Positions 40,722-48,180 of a stretch of 64,000 bases of DNA are shown in pieces (position 1 is the first letter of the stretch; the number at the start of each line of letters is the position of its first letter). The notes below the pieces were generated by a model. It did no database searches. It was given only the letters and a program-made list of their open reading frames with translations, and was not told the DNA's origin. The stretch is from Marichromatium bheemlicum (GTDB taxonomy: Bacteria; Pseudomonadota; Gammaproteobacteria; Chromatiales; Chromatiaceae): NCBI RefSeq assembly GCF_012276755.1, contig NZ_JAAXKX010000003.1, forward strand, positions 124,001 through 188,000, given 5' to 3'. Both the position numbers and the translations under genes were made by a program.

Positions 40722-40903
40722 GATTGAACCGCAAAGCCGCAAAGGGCGCGAAGAGAAAAAGGACTCCCAGCCGCCAGCCTCCAGTGAGGAGGCTGGATTG
40801 TCTTGTGTCGTCGCAGTTGACCGCAAACCGACACTGGAGGCTGCTTGCTGAAGGTTGGTCGGTTGGTCGCTTTCTTTGTGTCCTTGGCGTCTTCGCGGTT
40901 CAA
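40722..40903. repeat. Inverted-end repeat element, copy D
   Basis: Starts gattgaaccgcaaagccg and ends cttcgcggttcaa. It carries the same internal CCAGCCTCC/GGAGGCTGG hairpin as the array at 38372-39479, with moderate divergence. It lies upstream of zapD. Confidence 0.85.
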
Positions 40904-40929
40904 CCCGCTAACGGCCGCCTGGTGGCGAT

Positions 40930-40991
40930 GTTGGGTTGCCCGTCCTGGAGTCCCAAGGATTCGTCGATCGGTGGTGTATGGGCAACCCAAC
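40930..40991. repeat. 12-base perfect inverted repeat, REP-like
   Basis: GTTGGGTTGCCC (40930-40941) and GGGCAACCCAAC (40980-40991) flank 38 bases, and CTACGGG follows. This resembles extragenic palindromes ending in CCCAACCTACG seen in many proteobacteria. It differs from the gaaccgcaaag family beside it. Confidence 0.7.
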
Positions 40992-41024
40992 CTACGGGCT
41001 GGCGGCTGACCGCTGGGGGCACTT

Positions 41025-41155
41025 CTCTCCTTTGCGCCCTTGGTGTCTTTGCGGTTCGAATCAGCTTCCAGCGATCAGCATCCAGCCTCCAGTCGGGGAG
41101 GCTGGTGTGCATGATCGGCGATTGGTGGGCAAGACGGTATCTTCGCGGTGCAATC
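41025..41155. repeat. Degenerate fragments of the inverted-end element
   Basis: A right end (gtctttgcggttcga near 41045-41059) is followed by the CCAGCCTCC...GGAGGCTGG hairpin (about 41082-41104) and a second decayed right end (cttcgcggtgcaatc near 41140). These look like broken copies. They end just before the LOG-domain gene stop. Confidence 0.6.
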
Positions 41156-41166
41156 TCTGCCGTTTC

Positions 41167-43143
41167 TCAACCCAGCCGCAACGCCTGCTTGTAGAACCTG
41201 GGCACGGCGTCGGGGTCGCTGGTCATGAGGATGTCGTCGAGCAGCCAGTGCGGCATCCGCCCTTGTTCGGCCATGTGCGCGAGCTGGGTCTGCAGGCCCT
41301 CCCAATAAAAGCCATCGCCGCTGCCGTCGAAGAACACCAGGGGGCCGGACTCGATCACCCCGAGCTTCATGTCGGTGAGGGTCAGGCCGATCTCCTCGAG
41401 GGTGCCGACGCCACCGGTGAGGAAGATGTGGAAGCTGGCGATCTCAAACCAGCGCTGGCGTGATTGCCGACTGCGGCTCTGGAAGGTCTGATAGAAATCA
41501 GCGCTGTCGTTGGGCTTTTGATCGATGGTCTCGATGAAGCTCGAGCCGACCATCAGCCCCATGTCGTGGGCGACATCGGTGACCTGTTGCATGGCCCCAG
41601 GGCCGCCACCGGTGAGGATGCTGATGTCGTTGCCGAAGAGTCCGCGCAGGTTGGTGAGCAGGCGTTCGACCTGGCTCACGCCGTGGGCATTGAGCGGCTT
41701 GGTCGAGCCGTAGATGGCGAAGACCAGGGAGTCGTGGAAGCGCGCGACGTTCTCCGGCGCGGTGAAGTAGCCGCGCAGCCCACGGAAGACGTGCTTGACC
41801 ACGTGTCCACGAGCGTCGTTGCACCAGAACACCTCGACCCCGAGCCCCTCGTAATCGGCCAGCCGGCCATGGTCGCGAGCCGAAAGAAAGTGCCCGTGCT
41901 CGAACGAGGCACGGCGGAAGATGATCCGACCGATGCGTTGGCGGAGTGCTGCGGCGCAGATCTCGGTGTGCTCGATGAGGTTGGGGAAGTAGCCCAGCAG
42001 CAGGGTGGCGCGGGCGCCATCGGGTAGCTCGGAGAGCACGCGGGTGCCGCACTCGGCGCGGGTGTCGAGCTTGAGCCCCTCGGCCACCAAGCCCGCGGCG
42101 AGTTCGGTACCGCTGCGTGGGTCGGGTGGGGTCTGCGGCTGGGTCCAGATGTGCTCGGGCCCGTCACCGTCGAGCAGCCGCTCGGGGACATAGCTGATTG
42201 CCATCATGCGGTGCGAGTAGTGGTCGCGGTTGGCGCCGCTCTCGAGGCGTTCAAAGACCGTTTTGAGGGTGTCGAACTCGGGGTCTGGACGCGGCTCGGC
42301 CTTACCTAGGCGGCTGGGGCCACCGTGCCAGTAACGGCGCTTGGGTTCGAGTGCGATTGCCTCGTGGACGGTGGCGGCGACGCTGGGATTGATGATGAGC
42401 TGATCGGAGCGGTTGATGAACTCGAGATAGATGTTGGTGCCGCGGGTCGAGATCGGGTCGAGCACCGTGGCCTGCAGGTGCAGTCCCAGCGCCTCGTCGA
42501 GGTTGCGCAGCACCACGTAGTGACGGTGCAGGAACATCGAGCAGGCCGTGACCAGGCCATCGTGCGGGGGCAGTTCGATGTGATCGATTGGTTTGCGGAT
42601 CTGCAGCCGATTGAGGAGGTCCTTGCCATCGGCGTGGGTGGCGATGGCGGTGACCTGCTCGATGCTGAGTGGCTGGGCGAAGTGGAAGATCTGGTGCTGT
42701 GGGCGCAGGATCAGATAGCCGTTGCTGTCGATCGAGAAGCCGGCGGGCACCTGGATGGCGTTGTCGCGGATCAGGCGATGGATCTCGGTCGAATCGAGTC
42801 GGGTGTCCTCGGGGCAGAACACCAGTCGTCCGACCCGCAGCCCGGGGACGACGATGTGTTCGAGGTGTTCATCGAGGCCATAGGAGGCGATTGCGGCAAC
42901 GATGTGCAGGCGCAGGTCGCAATAGGTGTGGTCGAAGGTCGGGGCCGGTGCGGCCGGGACGATGTTGATCCCCAACCGCGCCAGTCGGCTGCGCGCGGCG
43001 AACAGCAGCTCGGACTCACGCCCGGCGACCCGGGCGCGGAACTCGGGACTGAGCGCAAAGCGCGCCTCGATCAGGAATCCCTCGTCGGTGCGCTCGACGA
43101 CCTTGGTGATCCAGCCGTCGCTGGTCTGTGGAGTGGCGTACAT
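41167..43143 (-). CDS. Large LOG-domain protein, N-terminal ~460 residues unassigned
   Basis: This protein has 658 residues from ATG 43143, preceded by AGGA at a good distance; GTG 43212 would add 23. The C-terminal part (about 465-645) is a LOG/lysine-decarboxylase-like Rossmann domain. It has GGGPGAM (512-518) and TGGVGTLEE (576-584), the nucleotide-binding signatures. Such domains release bases from nucleoside monophosphates, and G-P-G-A-M resembles PpnN rather than the plant-cytokinin LOG enzymes. The usual P-G-G is T-G-G here. I cannot assign the long N-terminal part. It follows the pilus ATPase after 126 bases on the same strand. Confidence 0.72.
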   Translation of the reverse strand: MYATPQTSDGWITKVVERTDEGFLIEARFALSPEFRARVAGRESELLFAARSRLARLGINIVPAAPAPTFDHTYCDLRLHIVAAIASYGLDEHLEHIVVPGLRVGRLVFCPEDTRLDSTEIHRLIRDNAIQVPAGFSIDSNGYLILRPQHQIFHFAQPLSIEQVTAIATHADGKDLLNRLQIRKPIDHIELPPHDGLVTACSMFLHRHYVVLRNLDEALGLHLQATVLDPISTRGTNIYLEFINRSDQLIINPSVAATVHEAIALEPKRRYWHGGPSRLGKAEPRPDPEFDTLKTVFERLESGANRDHYSHRMMAISYVPERLLDGDGPEHIWTQPQTPPDPRSGTELAAGLVAEGLKLDTRAECGTRVLSELPDGARATLLLGYFPNLIEHTEICAAALRQRIGRIIFRRASFEHGHFLSARDHGRLADYEGLGVEVFWCNDARGHVVKHVFRGLRGYFTAPENVARFHDSLVFAIYGSTKPLNAHGVSQVERLLTNLRGLFGNDISILTGGGPGAMQQVTDVAHDMGLMVGSSFIETIDQKPNDSADFYQTFQSRSRQSRQRWFEIASFHIFLTGGVGTLEEIGLTLTDMKLGVIESGPLVFFDGSGDGFYWEGLQTQLAHMAEQGRMPHWLLDDILMTSDPDAVPRFYKQALRLG

Positions 43144-43269
43144 GGCAGCGTCCTGAATCGATGGTGTCAGGTAAAGCGACCCGGTCGATGGTACGCCTCC
43201 ATGCTGGCCCACGCGACCGGTCGCGCGTGACCGGGCGGTGACGGTGAGATGACCCGTGAGCGGTCCGGT

Positions 43270-44982
43270 TCAATCCCCAGATTGGGTCAGTGTCTCCATA
43301 AACTGTGGTCCGAACAGCCGACGCAGCTCCTCGCGACTGGTCTGGCCGGTGGTCAGTCGCTGCAGCGCGACCTCGCGCATCGCCACGTAACGTCCGGGGC
43401 GCTCGAGCATCTCTGCGCCACCGCGTGGTGCGCCCTCGCCGATCCAGTGAGCCAGGGCCTCGTCGATCAGCAGTAGCTCGTAGACCAGCACCCGGCCGTG
43501 ATAGCCGGTGTGGCGGCACTGTGGGCAGCCGACGCCGCGATACAGCGGCTCGCCGCGCTCGGCCAGGTCGCGTGCGAAGTCGTCGCCGAGATCGGGTTGA
43601 CGACAGTGCTCGCAGAGTCGGCGGGCGAGGCGCTGGTTGACGACCCCGATCAACGACTCGGCGATGGTGGGGGTGGGGATGTCGAGGGTGCGCAGTCGGT
43701 TGATGACGGCGAAGACCCCGTTGACGTGTAGTGTCGAGAGTACCAGGTGGCCGGTCTCGGCCGCGCGCATCGCCGCCTCGGCCGTCTCACTGTCGCGAAT
43801 CTCGCCGACCAGCATGATGTCCGGGTCGTGGCGCAGGAAATGGGTGATGGCCTGGTCGAAGCTGTAGCCGGCGCGACGGTTGACCTGGGTCTGGGTGGCG
43901 AAGGGCAGCGAGTACTCGATCGGGTCCTCGACGGTGATGATGTTCTTGCCCGTGAGCCCCTGACCACGCAGCCCGGCATAGAGGGTGGTGGTCTTGCCCG
44001 AGCCGGTGGGGCCGGTCATGAGGATGATGCCGTGGGGCTGTTCGAAGAGGTCCTGGAGCAGCGGCAGATGCACTGGCAGGAAGCCGAGTTCGTCGAGCCC
44101 GCTGATATAGGCCCCGGTGGGCAGCAGACGCAGCACCACGTTCTCACCGTGCGGGGTGACCACGGTGGAGACGCGGACGTCGTAGGTGTCGTCGTTGACG
44201 GTGGTGGTGAAGCGCCCGTCCTGCGGCAAGAGGCTGTCGGCGATGTCCATGCCGGCGCGCACCTTGATCGCGGCGGTCAGCCGCGCCAGCACCGGCTCCA
44301 TGCAGTAGACCGGCAGCAGCACTCCGTCGATGCGGAAGGAGAGATGGATCGAACGGGCCTCGGGCTGGATGTGGATGTCGGTGGCGCGTTCGGCCACGGC
44401 ATAGTGGAGGATGCGCGCGAGCAGGGTGTCGGTCGAGAGGGTGTTCTGCTGGTCGAGCCGGAGCTTCTCGTACTCCTGCACGAAGGCCCGCTCGAGCGCC
44501 GCTGACTCGTCGCCGGCGAGCTGCGCGATGAGCTTGGGGACGGCGGAGAACTCGGTCTGCAGCAGCCGGACCCGCATCCCGGTGCGCCGGTCGATCAGCG
44601 CCATCAGTCGCTGTGGGTCGGCGTTGCCCATCGCCACCCGCAGCTCGCCGTCGACCACGTCGATGGGGCACATGCCGTGGTTGAGACAGAGTTCGCGGCG
44701 GAACAGCTCCCCGACCTCCTCGCTCGGTGGCGGTAATGCCTCGAACGGGCAGTAGGGCAGGTCGTATTGCACCGCCAGGCAGCGCGCCACCTCCTGTTCG
44801 GTGACCAGCCCGAGCCGGATCAGCAGGGCGCCGAGTGGCTCGCCGCTGACGCGTTGCTTCTGTAGCGCATAGACGATCTGCGAGCGGTTGACCGCGCCAC
44901 TGGCCAGGAGCTGTTCACCGAGCAGTGGGCGCTTGCGCTGGATGGGGCCTGGTGGGGTATTGGAGACGATATCGGCGGGCAT
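43270..44982 (-). CDS. mshE: GspE/PilB-family assembly ATPase (MshE-like)
   Basis: This 570-residue hexameric ATPase powers pseudopilin assembly. An N-terminal MshEN-like domain (about 18-80) matches the c-di-GMP-binding repeat, but the usual first Arg of R-L-G is Leu (LLGEQL). The core has Walker A GPTGSGKTT (324-332, K330), the Asp box TDIHIQPE (201-208), Walker B DIMLVGE (388-394) and His box HLVLSTLH (412-419). Zinc cysteines are C457/C460 and C486/C489. The cytoplasmic motor sits at the end of the pilus gene run, 41 bases after the last prepilin. Assembly rather than retraction type is indicated by the N-domain and zinc motif. Confidence 0.9.
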   Translation of the reverse strand: MPADIVSNTPPGPIQRKRPLLGEQLLASGAVNRSQIVYALQKQRVSGEPLGALLIRLGLVTEQEVARCLAVQYDLPYCPFEALPPPSEEVGELFRRELCLNHGMCPIDVVDGELRVAMGNADPQRLMALIDRRTGMRVRLLQTEFSAVPKLIAQLAGDESAALERAFVQEYEKLRLDQQNTLSTDTLLARILHYAVAERATDIHIQPEARSIHLSFRIDGVLLPVYCMEPVLARLTAAIKVRAGMDIADSLLPQDGRFTTTVNDDTYDVRVSTVVTPHGENVVLRLLPTGAYISGLDELGFLPVHLPLLQDLFEQPHGIILMTGPTGSGKTTTLYAGLRGQGLTGKNIITVEDPIEYSLPFATQTQVNRRAGYSFDQAITHFLRHDPDIMLVGEIRDSETAEAAMRAAETGHLVLSTLHVNGVFAVINRLRTLDIPTPTIAESLIGVVNQRLARRLCEHCRQPDLGDDFARDLAERGEPLYRGVGCPQCRHTGYHGRVLVYELLLIDEALAHWIGEGAPRGGAEMLERPGRYVAMREVALQRLTTGQTSREELRRLFGPQFMETLTQSGD

Positions 44983-45023
44983 GGTGCGGGCAGGGCTCTC
45001 TTACGGTTCGGGTTCGGGCCGGG

Positions 45024-45707
45024 TCAGTTGCAGTCCATCGAGACATAGACGGTGAGGGTGGCGATCTGGGCCTCGTCAGTGGCGGTGTTGTCCAGACTCC
45101 ACGTCTTGCTTGCGGCGGTGGTTTCGGCGGCTGTCCCTTTTTGGCGCACGCAGCCGAAACGCGCATCGACCAACCCATCCTTCTGGGCGTCGATCATCCG
45201 TGCCAGGTCGGGGGTGACCCGCTCTAGGATCATCACGTTGTGGGTGTCGACGCGATAGCTGCCGATCGCGCCGTCGGGGACGGCCCAGTCGAGGGCCTGG
45301 AAGCTGACCTCTATGTCCTGCGGGTTACCGTTGCTGTCGAGATAGCCGTAGTGGGTCTCGAAGCCGACCCCGCGCCCCGAGGGCAGGCTGACGCCGGCGG
45401 CGAGCATGGCGTTGATCAGCTCTTTGCCCTTGACCGCCGCTCCGCCCCGGTTGATGTGTTTAGTGGGGCTGTCCGGGTCATCGAGCAGGACGTGGCCTTG
45501 ATCGACCTGATAGCTGCCATAGGCGTTGTGCCAGCCACCGATGAAGATGAAGTCGTTGATCAACTTGACATAGGCGGATTGGCGCATCAGGTCGCCACCG
45601 ACCTTGACCATGCTGATAAGGATGCCGATCACGATGATCACGACGGAGAGTTCGATCAAGGTGAAGCCGTATTGGCGTGGGCTGTTTGGTCTCGATGATT
45701 GCATCAT
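45024..45707 (-). CDS. Type IV prepilin-like protein, GLTPDLA family (copy 3)
   Basis: This 227-residue protein has a prepilin N-terminus: G14/F15 cleavage with E at mature position 5 (GFTLIE), then a hydrophobic helix. It is a paralogue of the prepilins at 60722 and 59868. Shared blocks are LDSNGNPQDI, the VMILERVTPDLARMIDAQKDG segment's TPDLAR core, and the late cysteines. The D-S-N-G-N motif could bind calcium. Adjacent ATGs at 45707 and 45704 overlap the upstream stop. It is a probable minor or major pseudopilin; which one cannot be told. Confidence 0.82.
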   Translation of the reverse strand: MMQSSRPNSPRQYGFTLIELSVVIIVIGILISMVKVGGDLMRQSAYVKLINDFIFIGGWHNAYGSYQVDQGHVLLDDPDSPTKHINRGGAAVKGKELINAMLAAGVSLPSGRGVGFETHYGYLDSNGNPQDIEVSFQALDWAVPDGAIGSYRVDTHNVMILERVTPDLARMIDAQKDGLVDARFGCVRQKGTAAETTAASKTWSLDNTATDEAQIATLTVYVSMDCN

Positions 45708-46918
45708 GGTTGGCCGAGGTGGTCGTCGTAGACACCGTGTTGATCCTGGGTGAGGACGTTGTGACTGACAGATTGATAGAGCGGCTTGAGGTGGTTGTCG
45801 ATGAGATCCTCTAGTTCATCGATACGATCGTCGATGTCGTCGCGCATCTTCTTCTTTTTGGTCAAGGCGATGGCGGTGTCGACGGCGGCACCGGTGGCGA
45901 CGACGATGGCCCCCGAGGCGAGTGCGATCGCTGAGCTGGTCGCCCCTGCCGTGGTGATCGACGAGGCGATACTGGTTGGGAAGGATGCGATCGCCCCGGC
46001 CATGCCTGATGCGGCGGCGGCGATATCTGCAGATGCACCAATGATCTCGTTTTCTGCCAGTTCCTTGCTGATTTTCAGTTGCTGCAGATAGTCGTCAGCG
46101 GCGCGCTGAAAGATGACCAATGTCGTCTCGATATTGGGATGGGCGTGCCCTGTTGCCGCGATCACGCCGGTGCAACCCAGACGCTCTCTCAATTCATTGA
46201 AATAACGGACATGGACGTGGTCGTCGTTGGTGAAGGTCGTTGCAGTGCTTGGGTGTTCGAAGCCCATCGGCAGGTGCGCATCGTTGGGTGAGTTCAATCC
46301 ATCGAATACGGATCCGTCGAGGTCACGATCACGGGCGCCTGGGTCGATCAGGGCGTAAGCGACATGCTCCTTGATACTGCGATTCACGACATGAAGATAA
46401 CGCGCATCGATGCTCTTTGCCGATTGCGCGCTTCCCAGTGCCCAGCAAAAGTCCAGGCTGTTGGCATGCCCGAGGGCCCGCTGTCCGCCTACCGGGTCAT
46501 GACCGGCGGCGATATAGGGGTAGAAGCGGTCCTTCCGTACGGGGAGTTCGGTGTCCTGAGTCGGCTTGTCAGCGGTGCCGGGCTTGGCATACACCGCGTA
46601 ACGGAAGTCGAGTTGCCAGGCGTTGCGCAATGGTTGTCCGAGTCCGAGGTCGATGTAGGGGAGGCGCCCGACCATGGCTCCATCGTTCTCTTTGCCATTA
46701 CCGTCGGTGTCGGCCCAGGGGAGTCGCGCATGGACGAATGCGAATCCCTCGAGGGCGTTATGGACCTCTGCGATTCGCGGGGCGATTTGGGTCTCCTGGG
46801 TGGTCTGACGTACGCTCGGCAGCAAGGCGACGACTACCATGATGATCGCGCCGAGCGCCACCATCGATATCGATAGCTCGATGAGCGAGAACCCTCGGTG
46901 TGCCTCTTTCTGTGTCAC
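45704..46918 (-). CDS. Long prepilin-like protein with hydrophobic and coiled C-terminal region
   Basis: This 404-residue protein has a prepilin leader cut at G9/F10 with E at position 5 (GFSLIE). The head begins with RLPWADTDGNGKEND (65-79), an aspartate loop related to the LPCPD loops of its neighbours but without the cysteines. Residues about 292-352 are a long Ala/Ser/Gly-rich hydrophobic stretch, followed by K-K-K-K and a charged coiled coil (about 357-380). A second hydrophobic region is unusual in a pseudopilin. It is coupled to both neighbours by ATGA overlaps. Confidence 0.78.
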   Translation of the reverse strand: MTQKEAHRGFSLIELSISMVALGAIIMVVVALLPSVRQTTQETQIAPRIAEVHNALEGFAFVHARLPWADTDGNGKENDGAMVGRLPYIDLGLGQPLRNAWQLDFRYAVYAKPGTADKPTQDTELPVRKDRFYPYIAAGHDPVGGQRALGHANSLDFCWALGSAQSAKSIDARYLHVVNRSIKEHVAYALIDPGARDRDLDGSVFDGLNSPNDAHLPMGFEHPSTATTFTNDDHVHVRYFNELRERLGCTGVIAATGHAHPNIETTLVIFQRAADDYLQQLKISKELAENEIIGASADIAAAASGMAGAIASFPTSIASSITTAGATSSAIALASGAIVVATGAAVDTAIALTKKKKMRDDIDDRIDELEDLIDNHLKPLYQSVSHNVLTQDQHGVYDDHLGQP

Positions 46919-48180
46919 TGGAACCAGCCCTTGTGTTCGATCTCGAGCGCCTTTTCGATGCGTTGATCACGGTCGGTGATGACCGCTTCGAGCAAAGACG
47001 ATGCCTCTCTCAGTTGCTCTTTTGCGGTGCGTTTGTCTTCAGCGCTGCTTTTGACGGAATCTTTGGCGTCCTTGATCGTGTAAACCGCCATGCCGGCGGA
47101 GTAGGCCGTCAACGCCACTGCTGATAAGGCCTCTGGGGACGGCCCGATTCCGGTCTCCGCCAAGCCGATAGCACTGCCTAGGGTGTCGATTACCCCTGCT
47201 GCAATGGTGAGGTCCAATGAGGTCTCATTGTGCTTGTGTTGCATGTAACTGATCTCGTAATGGAGGCGGCGGAAGTGCTCGAACCATTGTTGGGTGCGCG
47301 CGAGATCCTCGGCGGCAAAGGCATCGCGCGCGCTGGTGTTGATGCGCGAGATCAGTATCGGGCAGTCGAGTAGGGCGCTGAGGGTATTGAAGCCGATCGT
47401 GTCGACGCGATCGTCGTAGCGGTCCTCATGCGCCGCAGGTGGGCATCCCGGCTGTTGGGTCTGGCTGGGAGGACAGGCCGGTGAGACATAGGGGGATGCG
47501 CGGTTGGCGAGCGCGAGCCTGCCATCTGGGCCGGGGTCGACGAGGGCGGCCGCGACCGGCACGTCGGTGGCGTGGTTCGCCCACGCCTGGACCGCCGGGG
47601 GGTGCTGCGCCGGATGCGTTGCGACGGCCTCCTGTGTCAACGCCCGGCAGATATCGAGGCCGTTGCGCAGGTCGGGTGCGGGGATGTCCGTCGCCTTGCC
47701 CGCTGGGCGGGCCAGCGGGGTGTCCTTGATATCGCTGTCGATGTCTGGGTGCCACGCCAGCAGCTCGTCCCAGTCGTAGCAGTCCTCGCACGCGTCGTCG
47801 GTTGGTGGTAGCAGCGGAGAGAATGCCTCGGGCGGGGCGGTGAGGATCGTTGCCACGGCATAGGTCAGCTCGAAGCCGCTGGGGTTGCGTGGGGGGTGCG
47901 TGAGCCCGAGGCTGCGCCAGGGAACCCCGCCTTGAGATGCGCCGGTCCCACAGTCCTCCCTTCCGTCTGCGTCGAGATCTGGACAGGGCAGGCGGTCGTG
48001 GCTCACGAGATGACCGACGAGTGCCTGGCGCACCTGTTGTTGATGCCCTGCCGGGCTCTGGGCCTGATTGAGTTCCGCCAGGCCCTGGAGCAAGGGCGGC
48101 ATTGCGAAGAAGGTCAGGCCGCTGACCACGAGTGCCACGGCCATCTCGAACAGACTGAAGCCCTGCTGTTGCCACTTCAT
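46915..48180 (-). CDS. Long prepilin-like protein, LPCPD family, with C-terminal coiled coil
   Basis: This 421-residue protein has a prepilin leader cut at G7/F8 (GFSLFEM, E at position 5). The aspartate loop CPDLDADGREDC (66-77) sits between two cysteines and could bind calcium. A further C-x-x-C lies at 131-134. Residues about 323-369 are hydrophobic and glycine-rich, then a charged helix (about 370-412) ends the protein. It shares this build with the genes on both sides. ATGA overlaps couple it to its neighbours. Confidence 0.78.
   Translation of the reverse strand: MKWQQQGFSLFEMAVALVVSGLTFFAMPPLLQGLAELNQAQSPAGHQQQVRQALVGHLVSHDRLPCPDLDADGREDCGTGASQGGVPWRSLGLTHPPRNPSGFELTYAVATILTAPPEAFSPLLPPTDDACEDCYDWDELLAWHPDIDSDIKDTPLARPAGKATDIPAPDLRNGLDICRALTQEAVATHPAQHPPAVQAWANHATDVPVAAALVDPGPDGRLALANRASPYVSPACPPSQTQQPGCPPAAHEDRYDDRVDTIGFNTLSALLDCPILISRINTSARDAFAAEDLARTQQWFEHFRRLHYEISYMQHKHNETSLDLTIAAGVIDTLGSAIGLAETGIGPSPEALSAVALTAYSAGMAVYTIKDAKDSVKSSAEDKRTAKEQLREASSLLEAVITDRDQRIEKALEIEHKGWFQ

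Noticed and set aside
40555-41194. Frames across the zapD upstream region (98 and 237 residues)
   Set aside because: They run through the repeat element, the REP-like palindrome and decayed ends. The peptide resembles the repeat translations at 38372-39479.
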